The notes beneath the pieces are model-generated. The model saw nothing but the letters and a program-made list of their open reading frames with translations, did no database searches and was not told where the DNA came from. From NCBI GenBank assembly GCA_011682695.1, contig JAACED010000009.1:1-63348 (forward strand): DNA of 63,348 nt, given 5' to 3'. Below are positions 50,787 to 59,361 of this stretch, in pieces. Each line of letters starts with the position of its first letter. Within the stretch, counting starts at the first letter, position 1. A program made the position numbers and the translations under genes. Source of the stretch: Gammaproteobacteria bacterium (lineage in GTDB: Bacteria > Actinomycetota > Acidimicrobiia > Spongiisociales > UBA4744).

Positions 50787-53453
50787 GAGTTTGATTGCTT
50801 CGACGACGAGGAAGATCGGGATCGCGACGGCGAACATGAGCAGCCAGTCGTTCCATCCCAGCGGAACGGTGTGGAGCACCTTCTGCAGGAACGGAACGTA
50901 GACGGCCGCGACCTGGGCGCCGACGGTCAGCACCCACGCCCCGAGTACCCACGGGTTCGTCCAGAAGCCGATGCGGTGCAAAGGTCGGCGCAGCGACCGG
51001 AAGTTGAAGACGTTCATCTTTTCCAACAGGATGATGCCGGTGAATGCCACCGTCTGGGCGGTGGCGATCGCCTCGGGACTGCGTCCCAGCGTGGCGAGAT
51101 AGTGGTGGAAGAGCCACAGGGTCCCGACGCCGATGTAGCCCCCGAGTCCGAGGAGAAGCGCAGCGCCGTACTTGTTCAGAATCGGTTCTCTGGCTCCTCT
51201 CGGTGGCTGGCCCATGAGGTCTTTCGATCCCGGTTCGAGGCCGAGAGCGACGGCGGTCATGCCGTCGGTGACGAGGTTCATCCACAGAATCTGGACGGGC
51301 AGCAGGATCAGCGGTCCCTTCAGCAGGATGTTGACGAACACGGCGACGACTTCTCCCGTATTCGAGGAAAGCAGGTACCGGACGAACTTCTGGATGTTGT
51401 CGTACTGGCGACGCCCTTCTTCCACCGCTCCGACGATCGAAGCGAAGTTGTCGTCGGTCAGCACCATGTCGGACGCGGCCTTGGCCACGTCGGTGCCGCG
51501 CAGACCCATCGCGACGCCGATGTCGGCTTTCTTCAGGGCCGGGGCGTCGTTCACGCCGTCACCCGTCATCGCCACGATGTTCCCCTGGTCTTGGAGGTGG
51601 GTGACGATCCGCAGCTTGTGCTCGGGGGTGGTGCGTGCAAACAGGATGTCGTGGGTGAGGATCTCGTCGAGCGCCCTGTCGTCCATCGCGTCGAGCTCTC
51701 CACCGGTCACGGCGCGTTCGACGTGCATGCCGACATGTCGGCCGATCGCGATCGCCGTCTCCGGAGCGTCGCCGGTGATCATGATCGGACGGACTCCCGC
51801 GTGACGCGCCAGCGTGATGGCGTCGGGCACCTCGGGCCGCGGCGGATCGATGATCCCGACGACACCGAGCAACGTCAGGTGGCTCTCGACCTCGTCCTCG
51901 TCCAGTTCGATGCCGGCCGGAAGTAGCCTGCGTGCGAGGGCGAGCGTGCGTAGACCCTGCTCGGCGAGGGACCGGTACGCGTCCTCGAAGGCGGTGCGAT
52001 CTTCGTCGGTCAGGTCCCGCTCGGTCGTCCCATCGAGGATCCGGGTGGAGCGCGAAAGGATCACCTCGGGGGCGCCTTTCGCGAAGGCGACGAGTCCTTC
52101 GGGCCGGCGCACCACGACTGTCATGCGTTTGCGGACCGAGTTGAACGAGAACTCGGTGACACCCGTGCCGCCATCGTCGGGATGCAGCCAGGCCTTGTAG
52201 GCGGCGACGATGAGGGCCGCCTCGGTCGGTTCACCGAGCTGACGCCACCCCGTGTCGGTCTTGGTGACTCGGGCGTGGTTGCAGATCAGGCCGGTTTCGA
52301 GAAGGGCGAGCAGGTCCGGTCGGGTCCGGTGGTCCAGCCGCTCACCGTCGGCACGGAAGTGCCCCTGCGGGTCGTAGCCCACGCCGGTGACCTGCACGGG
52401 GCCTGTCGGCATCCAGATCTGTGTCACCGTCATCTCGTTCTTCGTCAGGGTTCCGGTCTTGTCCGTGCAGATCACCGTTGCCGAACCGAGGGCCTCGGCG
52501 GCCTGAAGGCGGCGAAGGAGGGCGTGGCGCCTGACCATCGCCCTGATCCCGAGTGCGAGGGTGATCGTCACGACGGCGGGGAGGCCTTCGGGCACGATGG
52601 CGACGGCGAGGGAGACACCGGTGAGGAACATCTCGAGGAGGGGCTTGCCCAACAGGAAGCCGACGAGGCCGACACCGGCGGAGATGATGATCGAGATGAC
52701 GCCGAGCTGCTTGCCGAGCACCGCCAGCTTGCGTTGCAGTGGCGTCGGTTCCTGGCCGAGGCTCTGGGTGAGTTCCGCGATCTTGCCGAACTGCGTGGCC
52801 ATGCCGGTGGCGATGACGACGCCGAGCGCCCTGCCGTTCGTCACGTTGGTGCCCATCCACACCATGGAGGTGCGCTCCGCCAGGTGTGTGTCGTCGGGTA
52901 CGGGGTCGGTGCCCTTGTGCACGGAGGCCGACTCGCCGGTGAGTGCCGACTCGTCGACCTTGAGGTTGAGACTTTCGACCAGGCGGAGGTCGGCGGGGAC
53001 CTGGTCGCCGATCTCGAGGGCGACGAGATCGCCCGGGACGAGATCGGTCCTGTCGATCTCGATCGGCTGCCCGGCCCTGGTCACGTTGCAGGTCGGTGAG
53101 AGCATGCTGCGAAGGGCTTCGAGCGCCTGCTCGGCCTTCCACTCCTGAACGAACCCGAGCGCGCCGTTGAGTACGACGATGACCAGGATCGTGATGGCGT
53201 CGGCGACTTCGCCGACCACGAACGAGACCGCGGCGGCGATGAGCAGGATGATGATGAGCACGTCGGTGAACTGGCGTGCGAGCACCTGATACCGGCGTGC
53301 AGCGGGGACTTCCTGGATGCGGTTCGCTCCGTGCTGCTCGAGTCGGGCGGCTGCCTCGGCGTGGCTGAGGCCGTCTCGCTCGTCGGTGTCGAGTCGGGCA
53401 ACGGCCTCCGTGGTGGAGATGGCGTGCCAGTCGGTCGCGGTCTCTGTGTCCAT
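50766..53453 (-). CDS. P-type cation ATPase (PMCA/SERCA-like, type II)
   Basis: This 895-aa pump has the cation-ATPase N-domain (HAISTTEAVARLDTDERDG), LKVDESALTGESASVHKG (TGES actuator), the transmembrane PEGL motif AVAIVPEGLPAVVTITLALG, the phosphorylation site CTDKTGTLTKNEMTV, AFAKGAPEVIL and the hinge VAMTGDGVNDAPALKKADIG. The C-terminal membrane domain (LLPVQILWMNLVTDGMTAVA) fits the Ca2+ or Mn2+ class; the ion is not certain. The start is ATG 53453. The final codons, LLRTQGS and stop, are supplied by the palindromic repeat. Confidence 0.92.
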   Translation of the reverse strand: MDTETATDWHAISTTEAVARLDTDERDGLSHAEAAARLEQHGANRIQEVPAARRYQVLARQFTDVLIIILLIAAAVSFVVGEVADAITILVIVVLNGALGFVQEWKAEQALEALRSMLSPTCNVTRAGQPIEIDRTDLVPGDLVALEIGDQVPADLRLVESLNLKVDESALTGESASVHKGTDPVPDDTHLAERTSMVWMGTNVTNGRALGVVIATGMATQFGKIAELTQSLGQEPTPLQRKLAVLGKQLGVISIIISAGVGLVGFLLGKPLLEMFLTGVSLAVAIVPEGLPAVVTITLALGIRAMVRRHALLRRLQAAEALGSATVICTDKTGTLTKNEMTVTQIWMPTGPVQVTGVGYDPQGHFRADGERLDHRTRPDLLALLETGLICNHARVTKTDTGWRQLGEPTEAALIVAAYKAWLHPDDGGTGVTEFSFNSVRKRMTVVVRRPEGLVAFAKGAPEVILSRSTRILDGTTERDLTDEDRTAFEDAYRSLAEQGLRTLALARRLLPAGIELDEDEVESHLTLLGVVGIIDPPRPEVPDAITLARHAGVRPIMITGDAPETAIAIGRHVGMHVERAVTGGELDAMDDRALDEILTHDILFARTTPEHKLRIVTHLQDQGNIVAMTGDGVNDAPALKKADIGVAMGLRGTDVAKAASDMVLTDDNFASIVGAVEEGRRQYDNIQKFVRYLLSSNTGEVVAVFVNILLKGPLILLPVQILWMNLVTDGMTAVALGLEPGSKDLMGQPPRGAREPILNKYGAALLLGLGGYIGVGTLWLFHHYLATLGRSPEAIATAQTVAFTGIILLEKMNVFNFRSLRRPLHRIGFWTNPWVLGAWVLTVGAQVAAVYVPFLQKVLHTVPLGWNDWLLMFAVAIPIFLVVEAIKLLRTQGS

Positions 53454-53572
53454 GCTGTGGCGGCGCAGGTTACCGGTTGTCGGTGGCAGCTCACGGACGT
53501 GCAGAACAATGCGGCCGCATGAGGTGGAATAGACGGCGTGTCGGCGAAGGCGACTTGGTGGCTTGGGTGCCG

Positions 53573-53578
53573 TAAAGT
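53573..53578 (+). promoter_or_regulatory. Probable -10 of a leaderless transcript
   Basis: TAAAGT lies 8 nt before GTG 53587 with no ribosome site in between. Confidence 0.45.
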
Positions 53579-53586
53579 CTCCTCTC

Positions 53587-54501
53587 GTGAACGCGGCCCG
53601 ATTCCTCAGAAGAACGGTGGCGATCGGCGCGCTCGGCGCCATTTCGGTCGTGTACTCGGAGGCGCTCTTCTGGGCGCGATGGAGACCCGACGACAGCGTG
53701 GGCGGATATCTGGTCACCTGGGCCGCCTACAGCCTGGTTGCCTTCTTCGCGCTGACCGCGATCGAACACTTCGGCCTTCGCGGCGCGCTCGGGATTGCTC
53801 TCGCCGGCGCGGTCTTTGGCTGGCTCGTCGAGGGAGCCGTGGCGGTGACGCTGTACGAAGACCTTCCGTGGAGCATCTCGTGGACCGCGCTCGCCTGGCA
53901 TGAACTCTTCACCGTTGTCTTCGGTTGGTTCCTCGTTCCTCGAGCACTCGCCACGTGGCCGCTGCGGAGACTCATCCGCTGGTCGGTTCTGGTCGGGTCG
54001 GCATGGGGCATCTGGGCGATCAGCTGGAGAGTGCAAGACGGCTCTTGGACGTCCGTCTCGTCGTTCGGTCTCTTTGCGTTCGCTTCGGCTGCGGTGCTTG
54101 CCATGGGGTACGTCGTGTGGCAGCGGACCTACCTGCCGATGCGTCCTCAACGCTGGCTGATCCTTGGCGCAGCAACTCTTCCGGCCCTGTCCGCAGCGAT
54201 CCAGGCGGGAGCGATCGCCGTCGTACTGCCCGTACTGGTCGGCGTGGTCGTCGTAGTGATGAAAACCGGGCGGGGAAATTACGAAGGGTCCGAACTCGTT
54301 CCCGAGGAGCCCATCCGGCCATCCGCATTGACGGCCCCGTTGATCGCCGCAGCAACCGCGGTGGTCGTATATGCGGCGCTGCAGTCCGCGAACGTCGTCT
54401 CCAACACTGCTGCGGTGTTCTATCTGCTCACGATGCCCGCAGGATTCGTCGTCCTGATCGCGGCCGTGTCGCGGGTACTCAAGGGGCTGAAGGTGCCCTG
54501 A
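53587..54501 (+). CDS. Polytopic membrane protein of unknown function
   Basis: This protein of about 304 aa has roughly eight hydrophobic helices (for example VAIGALGAISVVYSEALFWA, LGIALAGAVFGWLVEGAVAV, AIAVVLPVLVGVVVVVM, FYLLTMPAGFVVLIAAVSRV). Between helices it is Trp-rich (WARWRPDD, WHELFTVVFGWFLVPRAL). I do not recognise a family. GTG 53587 is the preferred start; TTG 53563 is in frame. It is divergent from the P-type ATPase and followed by the HATPase gene 51 bp later. Confidence 0.7.
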   Translation: MNAARFLRRTVAIGALGAISVVYSEALFWARWRPDDSVGGYLVTWAAYSLVAFFALTAIEHFGLRGALGIALAGAVFGWLVEGAVAVTLYEDLPWSISWTALAWHELFTVVFGWFLVPRALATWPLRRLIRWSVLVGSAWGIWAISWRVQDGSWTSVSSFGLFAFASAAVLAMGYVVWQRTYLPMRPQRWLILGAATLPALSAAIQAGAIAVVLPVLVGVVVVVMKTGRGNYEGSELVPEEPIRPSALTAPLIAAATAVVVYAALQSANVVSNTAAVFYLLTMPAGFVVLIAAVSRVLKGLKVP

Positions 54502-54552
54502 ACGTTCCCTGCCTGGACGCTGATGCGGCGCCTATCATCTGTGAAGGTTCAG

Positions 54553-56220
54553 ATGTCCGATCACACACAGGGAATCAAGAGGGACGTCGCAGAGGTCAAG
54601 TTCCTCGTTCACGACCTGCGCGTCGAACGGTTCATCGATGACGTCATCCACTTCCACGTCGGACTGGACACCGATCTCGAGCTGTATTCGATCAAGGACC
54701 TCGACCTGCCGACAGGGGAGGACCTGCTCGCCCTCCGAGCGAGAGCCGCCGAGCTGCGGGCGGCGTACAACGAATACAGCGAGGTGGTACGGGGCTTTGC
54801 GGAGCCGTCGGTGGTGCTTGCGGTTGGCAACGAGTACATCCGGCTGATTCACAGCCTCTGTGAACTGATCCTGCATCCTCTCTGGAGCCACATCGAAGAG
54901 GCGATGGCTCTGCTCCCTGCCGAGTCCAGGACCGTGCGGTCGCGAAGTCACTACCGCAACACGATCCGCTGGCTGTGCGGGGTGTACTACCGGATCGAGC
55001 ACTTCTGGGCGGAGCAGCGCGATGAAGACGTCAACGAGGTCTTCGACGTCGCGGGGGACATCGAAGACTACGTGCGCAACGTGATCTATGGGTATGTGAC
55101 CGAGAAGAGCTCGGCGCGTGTCGAGCTGGAGATCGGGGACCTCGATCCTGCGGTCGTGAGCGGCAACCGGTTCAGATTCCGGCGCATGTATTTCAACCTG
55201 ATCATGAATGCCGTCGATGCGATGGGAGACAAGAAGCTCGGGGTGATTCGCATCGACGAACGGACCGATGACGGCGAGATCGTGCTGACCGTTCGTGACG
55301 ACGGATCGGGCATGAGTCCCGACAAGGTTCGCCAGCTGCTCACCGATCGTGAGACCCTCGACGGTGAGTTGCACTCGCTCGGGTTCGTGTTCGTGCGCCA
55401 GACGGTCGCCGACTTCGGCGGGCGGGTGTCCATCGACAGTGCACTCGGGAAGGGCACGACGGTCGCGGTTCGGCTCCCGTATCTCGAGGGCGTCCCGATT
55501 CCTCCCCGCAGAGGATCCCTCTGCAAGCAGTACGACATCGCCTCTGTCGAGGAGGAACGAGTGGCGACGCACCCGGTGAAACCGGTTCCCGTCGCCCAAG
55601 ACACCGAAGGGACGTGTGGATACGAGATCTATGCCGATTACAAGCAGTCGGACTCGGATTATCCGGGGTGCATCTTCGCGATCGGTATCGCCGAGGACGG
55701 TCGTCTCGAGCTGTTCTCACACAAGCCGTACGAACGATTCTGGAATATCGGGCACGAGGACCTGCTGCCGATGTTCTATGAGGCGACGGTGCGCGGCCGT
55801 CTCGAAGAGAACGACGATCACGATCCGATTCTGATCCTCAAAGGGCCCCAGAGCGTTGCGGAGTACTTCGAGCTCAAGGAGATCCCCGTCGATGAGCGAA
55901 GCGCCGACGAGTTCGTCCGGATGGTGCACGACGAGCTGATTCGGATCGCCCGCAGGCTGATCGGCACGGGTCTTCCGGCGACTCTCGGAGTGCAGGTGGC
56001 CGGTCTCTCGAAATTCTTCCCGGAAGTCACCGAGCCCGAACCGTTCCCCCTTGCAACGCTCGCCGGTCGGTCCCTTTCTTCCCCCTCAGGGGGAAGTGGC
56101 CGAGGTGAGGAACGAGCCGAGGTCGATGGGGGTGTTCCCGAGCCGGCGGCGCCGGAACCACCAGGGGAAGGAACTCCGGTCAGAGCAGATCCTCGTACTG
56201 CTCCAGCGACTCGGGATTGA
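54553..56220 (+). CDS. HATPase-domain protein with unrecognised C-terminal domain
   Basis: The 555-aa product has a long helical N-terminal region (residues 1-190; HSLCELILHPLWSHIEEAMA, SHYRNTIRWLCGVYYRIEHF) with no SHExRTP-type H-box. A histidine-kinase-like ATPase domain follows with NLIMNAVDAMGDK (N box), VRDDGSGMSPDKVRQLL (G1) and ALGKGTTVAVRLPY; the G2 box is altered (HSLGFVFVRQTVADFGG). After residue 320 comes about 170 aa of unknown domain (GYEIYADYKQSDSDYPGCIF, HKPYERFWNIGHEDLLPMFY, LGVQVAGLSKFFPEVTEPEP). The last 40 residues are disordered and read through a palindromic repeat. ATG 54553 follows GAAGG, and TATCAT at 54533 may be its -10. It overlaps the convergent ligase gene by 41 bp. 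Confidence 0.75.
   Translation: MSDHTQGIKRDVAEVKFLVHDLRVERFIDDVIHFHVGLDTDLELYSIKDLDLPTGEDLLALRARAAELRAAYNEYSEVVRGFAEPSVVLAVGNEYIRLIHSLCELILHPLWSHIEEAMALLPAESRTVRSRSHYRNTIRWLCGVYYRIEHFWAEQRDEDVNEVFDVAGDIEDYVRNVIYGYVTEKSSARVELEIGDLDPAVVSGNRFRFRRMYFNLIMNAVDAMGDKKLGVIRIDERTDDGEIVLTVRDDGSGMSPDKVRQLLTDRETLDGELHSLGFVFVRQTVADFGGRVSIDSALGKGTTVAVRLPYLEGVPIPPRRGSLCKQYDIASVEEERVATHPVKPVPVAQDTEGTCGYEIYADYKQSDSDYPGCIFAIGIAEDGRLELFSHKPYERFWNIGHEDLLPMFYEATVRGRLEENDDHDPILILKGPQSVAEYFELKEIPVDERSADEFVRMVHDELIRIARRLIGTGLPATLGVQVAGLSKFFPEVTEPEPFPLATLAGRSLSSPSGGSGRGEERAEVDGGVPEPAAPEPPGEGTPVRADPRTAPATRD
56078..56096. repeat. Palindrome inside the 3' end of the HATPase gene
   Basis: CTTCCCCC TCA GGGGGAAG is an 8-bp perfect stem with 3-nt loop followed by TGGCCGAGG. 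The C/G-run palindrome and the GGCCGAGG tail echo the tandem repeats at the right end of the window. It lies in the low-complexity tail of the gene. Confidence 0.5.
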
Positions 56221-58093
56221 CGAGCGCATCCTTGTTGGTGACCGGCTCTCCCGCGAGCGTCTTGCGGACGGCCTTCTCGACTTTCTTGCCGCTGATCGTG
56301 TACGGGATCGCGTCCACGGCGAAGATGTACTTGGGGACGTGGCGCGGTGAGGTCTCGGAGCGGATCCGGTCTCTGATCGCTCGTTGCAGCGCATCATCGA
56401 GGGTCGCCCCGTGTGCGAGCTTGACGCAGAGGACGACATCGACGTTGTCGGAGGTCTGATGTCCGACCACGATCGAGTCTTCGATCTCCGGCATGGTCTC
56501 GATCGCCCGGTAGATCTCGGCTGTTCCGATCCGCACTCCGGAAGGGTTGAGGGTCGTGTCCGAACGGCCATAGATGATCACGCCGCCCTGCGGGCGAATC
56601 TCGATGAAGTCGCCATGCGTCCAGACCCCCGGATACACGTCGAAATACGCCGAGCGATAGCGTTCTCCATCGGGATCCTTCCAGAACGACACCGGCATGG
56701 ACGGAAACGGTTGGGTGCACACGAGTTCGCCCTTGCGGCCGATGTGGGGGTTGCCCTCCTCGTCCCAGGACTCCACCGCCATGCCGAGCGCACGGGCCTG
56801 GAGTTGGCCGCGTCGCACCGGCAGGATCGGAGATCCGAGGGCGAAACACCCGATGATGTCGGTTCCTCCCGAGATCGATGCGAGCTGGACATCGGATTTC
56901 ACGTTCGCGTACACCCAGTCGAACTGGTCGGGATTCAGCGGCATGCCGGTCGAGCCGAGCCATCGCATGGCGGACAGATCGGCGATTTCGGCCGGCACGA
57001 CGCCGGCGTTGGCGTTCGCAGAGAGGAACTTCGGGCTCGTGCCGAAGTGTGTGATCCCGATTTCCTCGGCGAGTTTCCAGAGGACCTCGAGATCGGGGTG
57101 GGCCGGACTGCCGTCGTAGACGACGATCGATGCTTCGGAAGCGAGCGCCGTCACGAGCCAGTTCCACATCATCCATCCGCAGGTACTGAACCAGAACACC
57201 ACGTCGTCCTTGCGCACGTCCGAGTGCAACTGATGCTCGGACAGGTGCTTGAGCAGCGTGCCGCCGGCTCCGTGGACGATGCTTTTGGGAGATCCGGTCG
57301 TGCCCGACGAGTACATGATGAGCAGCGGATGATCGAAGGGGAGCTGAGCGAAGCGCGGTTCGGTCGCATCTCCGGATGCGAGCTGCGACCAGGTCATCGT
57401 CGGCACCCCGTCGACGCTCCATGGCTCGCCCACGAAGTCGATGAGGATGAGCCGTTTCAGGTCGGGAAGCTGTGCGGTCACCGCCCGCACCGTGTCGGCG
57501 AGCATGTGGGTCTTGCCGTTGTACCGGTAGCCGTCTGCGGTGATGAATACTTTGGGTTCGATCTGCCCGAACCGGTCGATGACGCCGAGCGGACCGAAGT
57601 CGGGTGAGCACGATGACCAGATCGCACCGATTGCAGCGGTGGCCAGCAGCCCGACCACAGCGAACACGGAGTTGGGGATGAGCGCGGCAACACGATCTCC
57701 CGGTCCCACACCCAGTGCCTCGAGGCCGGTTTGTACCCGGGCGACTCGACGTGCGAGGTCCGCCCAGGTGATCCGTTCGAGTGTGCGTCCCTCTCCCGCG
57801 GCGTAGACGGCGACGGCGTCGTCGCGCCGGCGCAACAGGTTCTTCGCGTAGTTGAGCCTCGCATCGGGAAACCACTCCGTCCCCGGCATGGCCTCACGCC
57901 CGATCGGCCGGGACGGCGGGACCGACGCGGTGACATCGGCGAACTCCCAGACCGCCTGCCAGAACTCGCCCCTGTTGGAGACGGACCATTCCCACAGTTC
58001 GTCGTAGCCGGAGGGACGGTTGGGGAGCCGCTGCATGAACTCGTACAGACGGGTTTCTTCAGGATGCGATGGTTGCCAGATGACTTCGTCCAT
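56180..58093 (-). CDS. Acetoacetyl-CoA synthetase
   Basis: This 637-aa adenylate-forming ligase activates acetoacetate with ATP and CoA. It has the AACS-type N-terminus (GTEWFPDARLNYAKNLLRR), the P-loop LIMYSSGTTGSPKSIVHG, FSTCGWMMWNWLVTALASEA, GGTDIIGCFALGSPILPVRR, and the C-terminal TISGKKVEKAVRKTLAG with the adenylation Lys. The length and CGWMMWN motif separate it from acetyl-CoA synthetase. The start is ATG 58093, with TAGCAT 8 nt upstream. A role in ketone-body or storage-polymer use is inference. Confidence 0.9.
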   Translation of the reverse strand: MDEVIWQPSHPEETRLYEFMQRLPNRPSGYDELWEWSVSNRGEFWQAVWEFADVTASVPPSRPIGREAMPGTEWFPDARLNYAKNLLRRRDDAVAVYAAGEGRTLERITWADLARRVARVQTGLEALGVGPGDRVAALIPNSVFAVVGLLATAAIGAIWSSCSPDFGPLGVIDRFGQIEPKVFITADGYRYNGKTHMLADTVRAVTAQLPDLKRLILIDFVGEPWSVDGVPTMTWSQLASGDATEPRFAQLPFDHPLLIMYSSGTTGSPKSIVHGAGGTLLKHLSEHQLHSDVRKDDVVFWFSTCGWMMWNWLVTALASEASIVVYDGSPAHPDLEVLWKLAEEIGITHFGTSPKFLSANANAGVVPAEIADLSAMRWLGSTGMPLNPDQFDWVYANVKSDVQLASISGGTDIIGCFALGSPILPVRRGQLQARALGMAVESWDEEGNPHIGRKGELVCTQPFPSMPVSFWKDPDGERYRSAYFDVYPGVWTHGDFIEIRPQGGVIIYGRSDTTLNPSGVRIGTAEIYRAIETMPEIEDSIVVGHQTSDNVDVVLCVKLAHGATLDDALQRAIRDRIRSETSPRHVPKYIFAVDAIPYTISGKKVEKAVRKTLAGEPVTNKDALVNPESLEQYEDLL

Positions 58094-58101
58094 GGCGCGG
58101 G

Positions 58102-58107
58102 ATGCTA
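58102..58107 (-). promoter_or_regulatory. Probable -10 of the leaderless synthetase gene
   Basis: On the minus strand TAGCAT precedes the ATG at 58093 by 8 nt. It overlaps the last codons of the upstream mgs gene, so the ligase can be transcribed on its own. Confidence 0.45.
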
Positions 58108-59253
58108 ACGGTTCGATTCCTTTCGAGCTGCGCGCCGGATCGTCCGCTCGACCATCGCTTCGAGGTATGCGGAGGCCGACGCGTGGCCGCGCAGCGCCTC
58201 GGTGAACGTGTAGTGCAGCACGCGCGCCACCCAGAGTTTGAACAGCAGCCTTCTCCAGTCGCCATCGGATGCATCGAAATCCGGGAGCAGCCTCAGATAG
58301 GTCTCGTACCATGCGTCCTCATCCATGAACGCGACGGTTGGGTATTGCCGTGCTGCCCGCATGCCGTAGGCGACTCGTGTCGGCAGCGCATCGAGCAGGT
58401 CGTCCTGACGCTGCGACCAGCCGGATGCGAGCAGCGGGAGCGTCGCGTCGATGTCGTAGCCGATCTTGGTGGCGATCGCCTCGGTCGCGGGCCGGGTGGG
58501 TTCCATCACGTGGGGCGTCCCTACCGGCACCGACTCGTGCCGGAGTGCCTGCACGGCGGCGAAACACTCGACGAGCATGGTGCTGAGCTCTTGGAGGCCA
58601 CCGTACAGCCGGTGCTGCTTGCCCGACGCGACGTAGGTTTCGTACAAGCGCCGTTCCTGCTGGACCATGGCGAACGTGTAGAGCGTGTCGACGCCCCAGT
58701 CGCTCTGGGCCAGGACACGATGATCCGACGCAAGACCTTCGGCGGCCTCACGGGTGAGCAGCAGCTCACCGCCGAGGGGCTGTCCGATGCGGGGAAGCTC
58801 GGTGTCCGGCCACAGGACGGCGAAGCCGATCCGTGTGATCATCCAGGTGATCATGGCGTCCGTCGAGGCTCTCGGGAAGGAGTGCCGGACGACGTCGAAC
58901 CCGGCGTCCGCCGCCTGCTCCGCCTGCTCGATCCAACCCGCATCGAAATTCGTGATGTCGGCGTCGTAGAAGTGCAGACGTTGCTCGTCCGATTGCTCCA
59001 GAAACGCGAGCAGGGCGGTGTTCATCGCGTCGCCCTTGCCCGGCCGCAGCGACCCCACGCGACGCTGAAGGATCACCGTGACGTCCGCCCGGGAGACGGC
59101 GGGGGCCATCTCGTCGATTGCGTCGAACGTGGCGTTGCGGCCGAGTCCGACACACGTCACCTCGGCGACCCTGGGGTGGGAGGCGGCCAGGAGAACGTTT
59201 CGGGTGACCACCTCGGGGTCTTCGTCCTTGAACGGGAATACGACCGTACTCAC
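58105..59253 (-). CDS. mgs: Mannosylglycerate synthase (GT78)
   Basis: This 382-aa enzyme makes 2-O-mannosyl-glycerate directly from GDP-mannose and glycerate. The protein resembles the Rhodothermus marinus enzyme closely from memory: VVFPFKDEDPEVVTRNV, GSLRPGKGDAMNTALLAFLE, HFYDADITNFDAGWIEQAEQ (DxD metal motif), VVRHSFPRASTDAMITWMIT, IGQPLGGELLLTREAAEGLA, QSDWGVDTLYTFAMVQQ and HRLYGGLQELSTMLVECFAA. GTG 59253 gives the normal length and follows TATCGT by 7 nt. Mannosylglycerate is a compatible solute of thermophiles and halophiles. Confidence 0.9.
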   Translation of the reverse strand: MSTVVFPFKDEDPEVVTRNVLLAASHPRVAEVTCVGLGRNATFDAIDEMAPAVSRADVTVILQRRVGSLRPGKGDAMNTALLAFLEQSDEQRLHFYDADITNFDAGWIEQAEQAADAGFDVVRHSFPRASTDAMITWMITRIGFAVLWPDTELPRIGQPLGGELLLTREAAEGLASDHRVLAQSDWGVDTLYTFAMVQQERRLYETYVASGKQHRLYGGLQELSTMLVECFAAVQALRHESVPVGTPHVMEPTRPATEAIATKIGYDIDATLPLLASGWSQRQDDLLDALPTRVAYGMRAARQYPTVAFMDEDAWYETYLRLLPDFDASDGDWRRLLFKLWVARVLHYTFTEALRGHASASAYLEAMVERTIRRAARKESNR

Positions 59254-59260
59254 TGAGTGC

Positions 59261-59266
59261 ACGATA
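59261..59266 (-). promoter_or_regulatory. Probable -10 of the leaderless mgs gene
   Basis: On the minus strand TATCGT is followed by 7 nt and GTG 59253, with no ribosome site. Confidence 0.5.
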
Positions 59267-59361
59267 CCGCTTCGCCGGATGGAAGGCCCTGGTCGCCGCG
59301 GCGTCGTGTTCACACGGACGGACCACGGATCGTGGCAGAATCAAAGCCACAAGGAGGGTTT

